A stretch of DNA of 44,394 nt. Source: Bacteroidota bacterium. Its GTDB lineage: Bacteria > Bacteroidota > Bacteroidia > Flavobacteriales_D > Crocinitomicaceae. Shown piece by piece: positions 6,593-13,055 of the stretch. The notes under the pieces are model-generated. The model made no database searches. It was not told the origin of the DNA and saw only the letters and a list, made by a program, of their open reading frames with translations. The DNA is taken from NCBI GenBank assembly GCA_030148165.1, contig JASBTZ010000017.1, positions 1 through 44,394 on the forward strand. Reading direction: 5' to 3'. Within the stretch, counting starts at the first letter, position 1; each line of letters starts with the position of its first letter. The translations under genes and the position numbers were made by a program.

Positions 6593-6935
6593 GTTATTAT
6601 TTTCAGTATCCAGCCGTGATTGTAAGTGGGATTATTTCCGGGGAACCGGGAAAGGCGGCCAGAAACGTAATAAAACATCATCAGCAGTACGGTGTACCCA
6701 TGAAGCCTCAGGATCGGTAGGACGGTCTGATGATACTCGTTCTCAACATAAAAATAAAGTAATAGCTTTTAAACGTATGGCTGAGACTGAAAATTTTAAA
6801 AAATGGCACAGAATTCAGGTCGCCCGCCGGATGGGGATGATCCAACAGGCTGAAGAGGCTGTTGAAAGGTCCCTACAAGCCCGAAATTTGCTCGTGGAGG
6901 GCAAAATCAAAGGTAAATGGGCTCCTATAGCCTAA
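6582..6935 (+). CDS. RF-1 domain GGQ protein, ArfB-like peptidyl-tRNA hydrolase
   Basis: A 117-aa protein with the class I release-factor catalytic motif GGQ at residues 25-27, in the context RGTGKGGQKRNKTSSAVR, then SDDTRSQHKNK and a charged helical tail. Known family: RF-1 domain proteins hydrolyse peptidyl-tRNA in the ribosomal A site. Without a codon-recognition domain the size fits ArfB/YaeJ- or PrfH-like rescue factors; the C-terminal tail (KGKWAPIA) is less basic than in ArfB. A GGAG upstream supports the ATG. The phage also encodes a tmRNA, so it may carry two rescue activities. The role in infection is inferred. Confidence 0.85.
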   Translation: MTRELLFSVSSRDCKWDYFRGTGKGGQKRNKTSSAVRCTHEASGSVGRSDDTRSQHKNKVIAFKRMAETENFKKWHRIQVARRMGMIQQAEEAVERSLQARNLLVEGKIKGKWAPIA

Positions 6936-6958
6936 TTTAAAAAAACGGAGGAAAGATA

Positions 6959-7201
6959 ATGTCTATTGCACCATCATTGTGGCGTTCGGGTCGTGCTAGA
7001 GCCCAATATGAAATAGATGAAATCCCTGAGGATGTGAGATGTCCAAATTGCGGCGGGCAGGGCGAAAAAATGGCTCAGCGCCGATTCACGGGTAGATGGT
7101 CGCTTATGCCTTGTAATATTTGTTGGGGAACTGGTAGAATAGATGATGATCTTGAAATCATGAGACCGACAGATGTCCTTACAGCCGATAGTGAAAGCTA
7201 G
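6959..7201 (+). CDS. Small zinc-finger protein, DnaJ-type CxxC pair
   Basis: An 80-aa protein with CPNCGGQGE and CNICWGTGR, a pair of CxxCxGxG-type motifs as in DnaJ zinc domains, probably binding one zinc. The gap between them (about 20 residues) is basic and aromatic. A strong SD (GGAGG) lies 9 nt before the ATG. It is probably a small adaptor or regulator; the partner is unknown. Confidence 0.7.
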   Translation: MSIAPSLWRSGRARAQYEIDEIPEDVRCPNCGGQGEKMAQRRFTGRWSLMPCNICWGTGRIDDDLEIMRPTDVLTADSES

Positions 7202-7397
7202 GATCATATTGCAGTATTTTAGAACACGTCATCCCGAGGCGTATTCTAAGATCGCCAGCATGGACCCGGAACCGAACCACGGGATGATCATCACTTGGCG
7301 TATAGCGCCCACAGAGGAAGAACGAATTATCATGTCGGATAAATGGAGAACCTTTGGCGGAAAAAGCATCAGCCATAAAGAAATATTTGATAGATAG
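7173..7397 (+). CDS. Small hypothetical protein, 74 aa
   Basis: Unknown protein overlapping the previous gene by 29 nt. Natural-looking composition: ILQYFRTRHPEAYSKI and ITWRIAPTEEERIIMSDKW. The ATG at 7173 has no clear SD; a GTG at 7191 is an alternative. It is the last rightward gene before a converging leftward unit. Confidence 0.5.
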   Translation: MSLQPIVKARIILQYFRTRHPEAYSKIASMDPEPNHGMIITWRIAPTEEERIIMSDKWRTFGGKSISHKEIFDR

Positions 7398-7404
7398 ATT
7401 TGTC

Positions 7405-7557
7405 CTACACCCATTCTTCCCAATTCAGCCATTTTACGTATTTATGGCCACAATATTTGCAAAATGAGCCGCTATAGGGCGCTTGTCCGGTAGGTGTAGG
7501 AATTTTGAATTCTTTCAAGCACTCGCAGCACTGAAATTTCGCAAAAACCCTACGCAT
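7405..7557 (-). CDS. 50-aa zinc-ribbon protein
   Basis: A leftward frame (MRRVFAKFQCCECLKEFK...) ends at TAG 7405-7407. It has a CCxC knuckle near residue 10 and CxxCG near residue 33, a compact zinc ribbon. Its ATG lies in the last unit of a 25-bp repeat and is overlapped by the TAG of the mini-ORF before it (ATGCGTAG). There is no obvious SD, so initiation may depend on coupling. Function unknown; small zinc ribbons often bind nucleic acid or RNA polymerase. Confidence 0.65.
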   Translation of the reverse strand: MRRVFAKFQCCECLKEFKIPTPTGQAPYSGSFCKYCGHKYVKWLNWEEWV

Positions 7558-7607
7558 AGTAGATGTTGTAGACCCTACGCATAGTAGATGTTGTAAACCC
7601 TACGCAT
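7547..7607 (-). repeat. 25-bp repeat of coupled mini-ORFs
   Basis: Units at 7547-7571 and 7572-7596 plus a partial at 7597-7607. On the minus strand each carries ATGCGTAG, where a TAG stop overlaps a new ATG. The frames 7607-7575 and 7582-7550 each encode the same 10-aa peptide MRRVYNIYYA. The gene at 7600-7803 enters the array and the zinc-ribbon gene at 7557 leaves it by the same 8-nt overlap. Confidence 0.85.
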
Positions 7608-7803
7608 CATCTTCGCTAGAGGATAGCACAGAATTTTTACGACGTTTTCTAGCCTCTTCAGCTATCTTTTTCATGGCCGTGTCGTTAATTTCGTCCCCGA
7701 TAAGAGCTTGTCGTGTGATCTCGTTGAGGATATCATCTTTGATAGCCCTGTCTTCATCAGCAACAGAATTTTTACGACGCTTTCTGGCTTCCAGTGTTGC
7801 CAT
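7600..7803 (-). CDS. Small basic protein with internal 10-aa repeat
   Basis: A 67-aa, highly charged protein. EARKRRKNSV occurs twice (residues 5-14 and 50-59), with matching DNA, flanking a helical middle (AIKDDILNEITRQALIGDEIND). Basic clusters suggest nucleic-acid binding. A purine-rich SD (AGAGAG) is about 8 nt before the ATG. The leader carries a TGCGC-GAAAA-GCGCA hairpin (7825-7839). Transcribed from the promoter at 7907-7935. Its TAG overlaps the first mini-ORF. Confidence 0.6.
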   Translation of the reverse strand: MATLEARKRRKNSVADEDRAIKDDILNEITRQALIGDEINDTAMKKIAEEARKRRKNSVLSSSEDDA

Positions 7804-7906
7804 TAATTGCTCTCTCTCTTTTAGTGCGCGAAAAGCGCATTATATTTATGTCCGTTGCGGAGTATACTATGACAGAAAAGGCAATATGATGTTTTATCGA
7901 GCATTA

Positions 7907-7935
7907 AATATATCATAGTTTACCGTTAATGTCAA
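7907..7935 (-). promoter_or_regulatory. Leftward sigma70 promoter
   Basis: On the minus strand TTGACA (7930-7935), 17-bp spacer, TATATT (7907-7912). The TGA stop of the 641-aa gene lies inside the -35 box. It drives the basic protein and zinc-ribbon unit. Confidence 0.85.
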
Positions 7936-9857
7936 GAGGGCCAGTTAGAATGTTCATTTGTGAATATAAACTCGATCCAGTCCAGATCAAGGGGCTTTCC
8001 GCCTCCAAACACCAGCTTTAGCTTAGAAACATCAGGACCGATCACATTAGGCCCTTGGAACGTTATTTTACTTAGCACATGCCACTTTCCTGTTGGCGGT
8101 ACAGTTATTTTTCCACTAAACACGCCATCAATATACATGCTAATTTCACCACAAGCAGCCACACCACAAGAAACCCTAAACCATGTTTGATATATGCCCG
8201 GCTTTGTGTTACATATAGGATATTCTAGCCATTCGCCGTCTTTCACCCATCCTACTTGTCGAGTACCAAAGCCATCATCTTTTATATCTACGTCATCGTT
8301 TCTATAGGTGCTATTTCCATTGTTTCCTGGTGAAGTATCAAAAAAAGCCGTGTAGTCTTCTGCTTGAATTTTTCCAGGTAAAGAAAAAGCCCCATCGGGG
8401 CATCCAGCTATAGGACCTATAGGATCATCTGGTTCAGGGCTATATGGCATTCCAGTTGGTATGTGTTCTGCTATATAGACGGCTCGTTGGGGTGTCCAAA
8501 GATGAGGCCGTGGTCCCCTACAACGGTCAGAAAATTTATGCACGCGATTATCATCATATGCTCTATAAGTACACTCTTCCCCGCATAAACCTAGAGGACA
8601 TAAATTATAACCGTTGTTTCCTCCATATGGAACTGTGCCATCTGGGTTCTTAGTGCCTGGGTCCCAAGCCACTTTATAAATTCCTATAGGTCGAGCCCAC
8701 GGAAGCGTAAGCCCTTTTTTTAGGTTTTCGTTTGTCCAATCAACTGTTCTATACCCAGAGTTGCTAGTTCTTTCTCCGAATTTGGAATACCATTGTGCTA
8801 CTGTGGCGAGAGTTAAACATTTCTTTTGAGTGACTGTGCCGGTCCATCCATTTTTAATATCTTCTACTCTTTGCCCCGCATATAAACCGCAATTTCCTGC
8901 GTCAATAAACGCGCCCTGTTCTTGCCATACGAAACTTATTTCTGGCTGGTTTATCAGAGATTCTTTTGAATAAAAATCATTTCTGCTGAGTTGTGCATCA
9001 CCGGCTGCAACTATGGCAAAAGAAAATTGCGTTTGGAATGGCCTGTCGTTTATAAACTGTGTGATATCCCATATGATGTATTGGGTTGCGCCTAGTGGAG
9101 CGGACACAGCGATCTGTTCACCCAGGGCAGGCATGGTGTTCCACGTAAGAGTGTTTTCAGACCATGAGGGGTTGCCTACGGCATCATACAACTCAATGGT
9201 CATGTCTTGTTGAATCGAGTGGGCGTAGATCCTGAGCAAAGTTGAATCTACCGGACGCCGGATGCCACTCAAATCAAATTTTAAGAAGGCGTACCTTATG
9301 AAGTCGCCATCTGTGCGGTTTTTTACTATGAGATTTGCGGAAGAACCAAAATTACTGTCGGCGTGAATTCCTCCGCGCACATAAGCGTCATCGGTTGGCG
9401 ACAACACCAAGGGCTGAATCGGCAATACGTTTGGGTTTCCATCATCACCTCCAGACGGGTGATTATTGAAATGCTCTTGCACCTCGGTATTAAGCTGGCT
9501 CAAGCCTTCAGATATGTCTCCCATACCAATATCTAGTAGGGTCAACCTATTCTCGATAGCCGCAGTTTTGTTTCTAAGCTCGACATCATTTGCCAACAAA
9601 ACGTCGATTTGTGCAGTCAGCGCATCAACAGAAGCGCTCAAACTATTTAATGAAGCTTGAATGTCGTCTAGATTTGTTGGTAGTTGATTCACACGGTTCG
9701 ACAGCGTTGTGATGTTGTTATTTAAAACTTGAATCTCGTTTTCAATTGTGGTAAGCTGCTCTTCTATTCCTGCTGCTGAATCCGCAAACTCACCAGAAAA
9801 AGAAGGGCTTACCAGAAAAACGCTAAGAAAGAAAGCTAGAAGAATCTTTTTCATCAT
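7932..9857 (-). CDS. Secreted multidomain carbohydrate-binding protein (CBM96/DNRLRE-like plus CBM6-like)
   Basis: 641 aa. A Sec signal peptide (MKKILLAFFLSVFLVSPSFS) is followed by a heptad-rich coiled coil (about 30-130) and a glycine linker. A DNRLRE/CBM96-like beta domain follows (about 152-311; DDAYVRGG, SNFGSSANL, FLKFDLSGI). Next is a cysteine-rich module of unknown type (about 318-475), then a C-terminal CBM6-like domain (about 497-635; IQAEDYT, DGEWLEYPI, TGKWH, LDLDWIEF). CBM6 and CBM96 bind polysaccharides; CBM96 is known with alginate. No catalytic domain is recognised. It has its own promoter and sits next to a PL14-like gene. ATG 9854 is an equally good start. Infected cells probably export it. 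Confidence 0.8.
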   Translation of the reverse strand: MMKKILLAFFLSVFLVSPSFSGEFADSAAGIEEQLTTIENEIQVLNNNITTLSNRVNQLPTNLDDIQASLNSLSASVDALTAQIDVLLANDVELRNKTAAIENRLTLLDIGMGDISEGLSQLNTEVQEHFNNHPSGGDDGNPNVLPIQPLVLSPTDDAYVRGGIHADSNFGSSANLIVKNRTDGDFIRYAFLKFDLSGIRRPVDSTLLRIYAHSIQQDMTIELYDAVGNPSWSENTLTWNTMPALGEQIAVSAPLGATQYIIWDITQFINDRPFQTQFSFAIVAAGDAQLSRNDFYSKESLINQPEISFVWQEQGAFIDAGNCGLYAGQRVEDIKNGWTGTVTQKKCLTLATVAQWYSKFGERTSNSGYRTVDWTNENLKKGLTLPWARPIGIYKVAWDPGTKNPDGTVPYGGNNGYNLCPLGLCGEECTYRAYDDNRVHKFSDRCRGPRPHLWTPQRAVYIAEHIPTGMPYSPEPDDPIGPIAGCPDGAFSLPGKIQAEDYTAFFDTSPGNNGNSTYRNDDVDIKDDGFGTRQVGWVKDGEWLEYPICNTKPGIYQTWFRVSCGVAACGEISMYIDGVFSGKITVPPTGKWHVLSKITFQGPNVIGPDVSKLKLVFGGGKPLDLDWIEFIFTNEHSNWPS

Positions 9858-9865
9858 CGTCTCCT

Positions 9866-9888
9866 GTGTTAACGATATATGTTAACAC
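9866..9888. promoter_or_regulatory. GTGTTAAC inverted repeat (operator)
   Basis: GTGTTAAC and GTTAACAC (8-bp arms, 7-bp spacer) overlap the -10 region and start of the promoter for the 641-aa secreted protein. A related 6-7-6 GTTAAC dyad lies at 11557-11575. The position fits a repressor site. Confidence 0.6.
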
Positions 9889-9907
9889 ATCGTGCCGCTA
9901 ATGTCAA
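9879..9907 (-). promoter_or_regulatory. Leftward sigma70 promoter for the secreted protein
   Basis: Minus strand TTGACA (9902-9907), 17-bp spacer, TAACAT (9879-9884). The -35 box contains the TGA stop of the PL14-like gene. The -35 context CTTGACATTARCGG is shared with the promoter at 7907-7935. Confidence 0.8.
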
Positions 9908-10878
9908 GACTTAGGGGCTAAAACTTTATACCCTCCAAATGTTACAGTAGAATCTCTTCGTGGTTCCCAACCGGCGGAGTTTCCACCATAAAAAATCTGC
10001 CAGGTAACGGCATTGAACCCTCTTCTGTAGGATTCCGAACCACAATACATCCTACAAGGGAAATTATCGGCCTCTACACCATTAATAAAAGTTTTGAAAA
10101 AACCATCTTTGGCATCGGCGCTTGAATTAAGCTTTGCGTGGTACGTTATTGTATTAACCACGCCGCGTGGGGGCCTTGGGAATTGGTTACCATCACCCCA
10201 TTTTATTGTTTTATCTGGATGGTAAACATAAGACACGAAATTAGGATCACCCCACATGTTTCTTCCTGACCATCCATCAGAACACGTCGGGATTGTTCCT
10301 GCTATAACTTTACTATCTTTTGTTGCTAGACCCGGCAGCTTTCCGCCTTTGTTGAAATCCCAGTTGTCATCAAACATTATATCATAACTGAATACGATTT
10401 CATCATACGCATCAGGAAGGGCCATAACACCTCCCCAGCGCACCCTAGGATCAGAGCCCTGTTTCCAGGTGATCGCTGTTCCGTTTGCTCCGTTGAAATT
10501 AGGAACATCTCTAGCTGATATGAATTCGCTTCTAGGCCACGATTGACCGGGAATTCTCTCGTCTGTTTTTGTTCCATTATAACCATAATTCCAACTAGGG
10601 AAAGAACCATCCCTGTACCATTTCCATTGTGGGTCTTGGGTCCATAGTGGGTGAAAATCGCCCTCCAATACGGTGATGAATCGTGGTTCTGGCTCGGGTT
10701 CCGGTTCTGGCTCGGGTTCCGGTTCTCCCTGTAAAATTTCTTCTATGGCGCTACGCAACATGGAGACTTCTTCTTCTAACCCGCTTAGCCTGGGTTCAAG
10801 CTCTATCAAGGTTTTTTGTTTACCTTTTTCGCTAATCGCGTCTATCAATTGATTGACGATTTCTTCAAGCGTGCTCAT
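9904..10878 (-). CDS. PL14-type polysaccharide-lyase-like protein with N-terminal coiled coil
   Basis: 324 aa from ATG 10878, which follows GGGGGA; an upstream in-frame start would lie in a terminator hairpin. Residues 1-50 are a coiled coil, 51-65 an (EP)n linker coded by an 18-bp DNA repeat, and 70-324 a beta-sheet-rich domain. That domain has GGKLPGL (178-184), a tryptophan-rich middle and YGGNSAGWEPRRDS near the end, as in alginate lyases of family PL14. There is no signal peptide. It may be a depolymerase; the catalytic residues were not verified. It sits between a terminator and the promoter of the CBM protein. Confidence 0.7.
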   Translation of the reverse strand: MSTLEEIVNQLIDAISEKGKQKTLIELEPRLSGLEEEVSMLRSAIEEILQGEPEPEPEPEPEPEPRFITVLEGDFHPLWTQDPQWKWYRDGSFPSWNYGYNGTKTDERIPGQSWPRSEFISARDVPNFNGANGTAITWKQGSDPRVRWGGVMALPDAYDEIVFSYDIMFDDNWDFNKGGKLPGLATKDSKVIAGTIPTCSDGWSGRNMWGDPNFVSYVYHPDKTIKWGDGNQFPRPPRGVVNTITYHAKLNSSADAKDGFFKTFINGVEADNFPCRMYCGSESYRRGFNAVTWQIFYGGNSAGWEPRRDSTVTFGGYKVLAPKS

Positions 10879-10891
10879 TTTTCCCCCTATT

Positions 10892-10920
10892 AAAAAGGAG
10901 GGCCGAAATTGACCCTCCTT
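10892..10920 (-). terminator. Intrinsic terminator
   Basis: Minus strand AAGGAGGG and CCCTCCTT pair around a 10-nt loop and are followed by a T run. It ends the 153-aa gene unit just before the PL14-like gene; some readthrough must feed that gene unless a promoter was missed. Confidence 0.9.
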
Positions 10921-10952
10921 CAACCCTACCAAAAAAACGTGTGCCGGCTACT

Positions 10953-11414
10953 TTACTTAGCCTTGTTGATCACGTCTGCAACAGCAGCAATCATAGCAGC
11001 AACAACGGCATCAGCCTCTACACCAGACTTTGCAGAAAGGTCAGAAACTTCGTCGATGTTCCACTGACGGTCGATTGCTAGGTCAGAGTGACGGACAGCC
11101 TGCTTACCGACCATATTGGCGGTCTCAACGGCATTCTGCATAGCTTGGAAGCAGAGCGAGTCAAATTTCTCGCCAAGCGCCCGCTGCCGATGCAAGGAAT
11201 CCATATCCGCAGTCTGGTAGATATCGTAGGTCCGCTTTTGGTTTACGTTCCAAGCGCGGGTATCACCAAAAAGCCCGGTAGATTGAGCCTCTTCGTAACC
11301 GATATCTGAATTCTCACGGACAAATTCGGTGTCGCCCCCGTGAGTGTACGCTGCGCCTGTTGCGCGACCTGCAGCAGAACCAGCATCTACACCTGCATTA
11401 GTATTTGCAGCCAT
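10953..11414 (-). CDS. Hypothetical protein, 153 aa
   Basis: Unknown soluble protein. The N-terminus is low complexity (Ala, Gly, Thr: MAANTNAGVDAGSAAGRATG). The middle has NVNQKRTYDIYQTADMDSLH, and the C-terminus is an alanine-rich helix (ADAVVAAMIAAVADVI). GAGGAG about 9 nt before the ATG supports the start. It has its own promoter, a structured leader and a strong terminator, so it is an independent, probably well expressed unit. Composition resembles minor virion proteins, but this is a guess. Confidence 0.65.
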   Translation of the reverse strand: MAANTNAGVDAGSAAGRATGAAYTHGGDTEFVRENSDIGYEEAQSTGLFGDTRAWNVNQKRTYDIYQTADMDSLHRQRALGEKFDSLCFQAMQNAVETANMVGKQAVRHSDLAIDRQWNIDEVSDLSAKSGVEADAVVAAMIAAVADVINKAK

Positions 11415-11518
11415 AGGAATATACTCCTCTTTCGTTAATAAAAGCCCTCTTAAAAAGGACTAGGCACCCTGGTTGGGAAATACCCAAATCTATACTTACC
11501 CTGCGTCTTATGCAAGGC

Positions 11519-11547
11519 ATGGTAGCAGGTGTAGCCAAAGTCGTCAA
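11519..11547 (-). promoter_or_regulatory. Leftward sigma70 promoter with hairpin leader
   Basis: Minus strand TTGACG (11542-11547), 17-bp spacer, TACCAT (11519-11524). The roughly 95-nt leader can form TTGGG-TATTT-CCCAA and AGTCC/GGGCT hairpins before the SD of the 153-aa gene. Confidence 0.7.
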
Positions 11548-11556
11548 GGGGCTTTC

Positions 11557-11575
11557 GTTAACCATATTTGTTAAT
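11557..11575. promoter_or_regulatory. GTTAAC-N7-GTTAAT dyad
   Basis: It has the same arm sequence and 7-bp spacing as the operator at 9866-9888. Here it lies about 10 bp upstream of the -35 box of the 153-aa gene promoter, a position more typical of an activator. Confidence 0.5.
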
Positions 11576-11633
11576 AAATTTTTGGGAGTTTTTAAGGGGT
11601 TAGAGATCTTTCTTAAGTTTTGGTCAGGTTCCC

Positions 11634-11669
11634 AAAATAAAATGGAGGCTTCTGTTCCCAGGTGCCTCC
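11634..11669 (-). terminator. Intrinsic terminator of the tmRNA gene
   Basis: GGAGGC (11644-11649) pairs with GCCTCC (11664-11669). On the minus strand the hairpin is followed by ATTTTATTTT. Confidence 0.85.
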
Positions 11670-11893
11670 TGACCCGTAGGAGCTTACGCAGCTAGTGCGA
11701 ACTCCTCAGAAACGAAATTATCGTTTGCATTTACTATATCAGCCTGCTGACGTGAGCGCCGTCCCGAAGTTCTCCATTCGCTTGGTCTAGCCGTCGATCC
11801 TATTTTCGCCCCCATAATATTCCTGAGTTTATGGTGGAGGCGACGGGTACTGCCCCCGTGTCCAGTCTATCTTCAGCTCACTTCATCGAACTT
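11670..11893 (-). ncRNA. ssrA: Circularly permuted (two-piece) tmRNA
   Basis: Read leftward, the acceptor half comes first: T-arm ACGGG-GGCAGTA-CCCGT (11843-11859), acceptor strand CGCCTCC, discriminator A and CCA (11832-11834). An 18-nt intervening segment follows (11814-11831). The coding half starts GGGGGCG at 11813 and continues GGATCGACGG. GGGGGCG pairs with CGCCTCC over 7 bp with one G-U. The tag frame (11728-11684) encodes ANDNFVSEEFALAA and ends TAA. Order, pairing and tag match permuted tmRNAs, which are processed into two RNAs and rescue stalled ribosomes with SmpB. The gene has its own promoter and terminator. The tag resembles alphaproteobacterial tags. Confidence 0.93.
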
Positions 11894-11899
11894 AAATTT

Positions 11900-11929
11900 A
11901 TTATATCAAATTGTAGCCCGGTTTGTCAA
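11900..11929 (-). promoter_or_regulatory. Leftward sigma70 promoter of the tmRNA gene
   Basis: Minus strand TTGACA (11924-11929), 18-bp spacer, TATAAT (11900-11905). The stop codon of the 55-aa gene lies in the -35 box. Transcription would begin near 11893, just before the acceptor half. Confidence 0.88.
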
Positions 11930-12093
11930 CAAAAATGTACGTTCGATACCCGTGATAAACCAGTTTCTTGAGCTTCTCGGATTGCTTCTTGTATGATTTC
12001 TTCAATAGCTTGCATTTCTTCTGTTGAGATGGTTCTATGGTCTTTTAATAGGATTTTGCGTATTTGATGTGCAGCCCAAATTGCATCTTTCAT
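11926..12093 (-). CDS. Small helical hypothetical protein, 55 aa
   Basis: A leftward frame begins MKDAIWAAHQIRKILLKDHR and continues as an almost fully helical, charged sequence. AGGAG lies about 9 nt before the ATG. It sits between the tRNA-Leu gene and the tmRNA gene; its TGA forms part of the tmRNA promoter. Function unknown. Confidence 0.65.
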   Translation of the reverse strand: MKDAIWAAHQIRKILLKDHRTISTEEMQAIEEIIQEAIREAQETGLSRVSNVHFC

Positions 12094-12111
12094 GTGCCGT
12101 CTCCTATAAAA

Positions 12112-12188
12112 TGGTACGCCCGGTAGGATTCGAACCTACACTGAGAGGATTTTAAGTCCGCTGCCTCTGCCTATTGGGCTACGGGCGC
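12112..12188 (-). tRNA. tRNA-Leu (anticodon UAA)
   Basis: Acceptor GCGCCCG pairs with CGGGCGT, the T-arm is GTAGG-TTCGAAT-CCTAC, and CCA is encoded. The anticodon loop is CTTAAAA, giving UAA. The variable loop is short (5 nt) although leucine tRNAs normally have a long arm, and the anticodon stem has one C-U mismatch; both are odd. Confidence 0.8.
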
Positions 12189-12198
12189 ATGCTCTAAC

Positions 12199-12273
12199 TG
12201 GTCGTGGCGGGAGGAATTGAACCCCCAACTTGCCCGTTATGAGCGGGTCGTTCTACCATTGAACTACGCCACG
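12199..12273 (-). tRNA. tRNA with anticodon CAU (Met or lysidine-type Ile)
   Basis: Acceptor CGTGGCG/CGCCACG, anticodon loop CTCATAA, T-loop TTCAATT, CCA encoded. The first pair is a normal C-G, so it is not a bacterial initiator tRNA. CAU leaves elongator Met or Ile (after lysidine modification) open. Confidence 0.88.
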
Positions 12274-12279
12274 TTGATT

Positions 12280-12353
12280 TGGCAGGGGGTGTAGGAATCG
12301 AACCCACGTAAAAAGCTTCAAAGACTTTTGTTCTACCATTGAACTAACCCCCT
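12280..12353 (-). tRNA. tRNA-Gln (anticodon UUG)
   Basis: Acceptor AGGGGGT/ACCCCCT, anticodon arm AAAGT-CTTTGAA-GCTTT, T-loop TTCGATT, discriminator G, CCA encoded. Confidence 0.9.
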
Positions 12354-12357
12354 ATTC

Positions 12358-12452
12358 TGGCGGAAGGGGAGGGATTCGAACCCCCACGCTTTTTAAGGCT
12401 TACCGGGTTCAAGCCGGCGTCCGTTACCCAGGTTCTTTCGGATTACCCTTCC
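12358..12452 (-). tRNA. tRNA-Ser (anticodon UGA)
   Basis: 95 nt with a long variable arm as expected for serine. Acceptor GGAAGGG/CCCTTCC, anticodon arm GCCGG-CTTGAAC-CCGGT, discriminator G, CCA encoded. Confidence 0.9.
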
Positions 12453-12457
12453 TTGAA

Positions 12458-12534
12458 TGGTACTCGCGGTAGGATTCGAACCTACACTGGGCTGCCTCTA
12501 AAACAGGTGTCTCTGCCAATTGGACTACGCGAGC
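12458..12534 (-). tRNA. tRNA, probably Leu (anticodon UAG)
   Basis: Acceptor GCTCGCG/CGCGAGT and T-arm GTAGG-TTCGAAT-CCTAC are clear and CCA is encoded. The anticodon arm is irregular: CTGT-TTTAGAG-GCAG gives UAG with four pairs, leaving two extra bases; an alternative fold would read UUU (Lys). Its T-arm and variable-loop end match those of the UAA tRNA at 12112, which favours Leu. Confidence 0.65.
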
Positions 12535-12539
12535 TTAAC

Positions 12540-13055
12540 TTAATCCATAAATCCTCTTGCCCACATGTCTGCCGCAAAGCTGGCTGCAAGAGCGTTTGGT
12601 TTGAACTCGGGGGAATATCCTCCTGTCATACCCATAACATAGCCTCTTGCTTCTGCTAGCGCGGTGTGGCTTTCAGCATCTTCTTTGCTATTGATATCAA
12701 TATGGATTTCCCATTCTCGATCTTCAATAACATCCTTTAACTCTTCGTATGCTTCTAACACATAGGTTACTTCTTGCATTAATCGCATTCGCAGGTTAGC
12801 GATCTTACCACTACGAATAACTTTGCCATAATCAGGAAGCTTGTTGATGGCGCCAAATACCCTGCTGCCGTGGTACACGATATCATCCCCTTCACCACTG
12901 GCGCGTCTTACACAAACCACCGTTGCATAGTTGGCCCACACTTCCCCTTTAGATTCTCTACGGGTAGAATCACAACCAAACATTATAACACTCTTAGGGT
13001 GACTGCTTCGTATGTGTTCCTTTATTTCTTCTAGTGGCACATTCCATTTTAACAT
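12540..13055 (-). CDS. RNase H-like protein, YkuK/DUF458 family
   Basis: 171 aa. An early strand ends in an acidic motif (VIMFGCDSTRRES), a following strand is ATVVCVRRA, and a late segment is EIHIDINSKEDAESHTALAEARGYVMGM then KPNALAASFAADMWARG. This order fits the YkuK (DUF458) family of predicted RNase H-fold nucleases, with acidic residues in CDST and HIDIN as candidate metal ligands. It lies inside the tRNA cluster and overlaps the upstream 57-aa gene by 7 nt. Action on tRNA is only a guess from context. Confidence 0.7.
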   Translation of the reverse strand: MLKWNVPLEEIKEHIRSSHPKSVIMFGCDSTRRESKGEVWANYATVVCVRRASGEGDDIVYHGSRVFGAINKLPDYGKVIRSGKIANLRMRLMQEVTYVLEAYEELKDVIEDREWEIHIDINSKEDAESHTALAEARGYVMGMTGGYSPEFKPNALAASFAADMWARGFMD

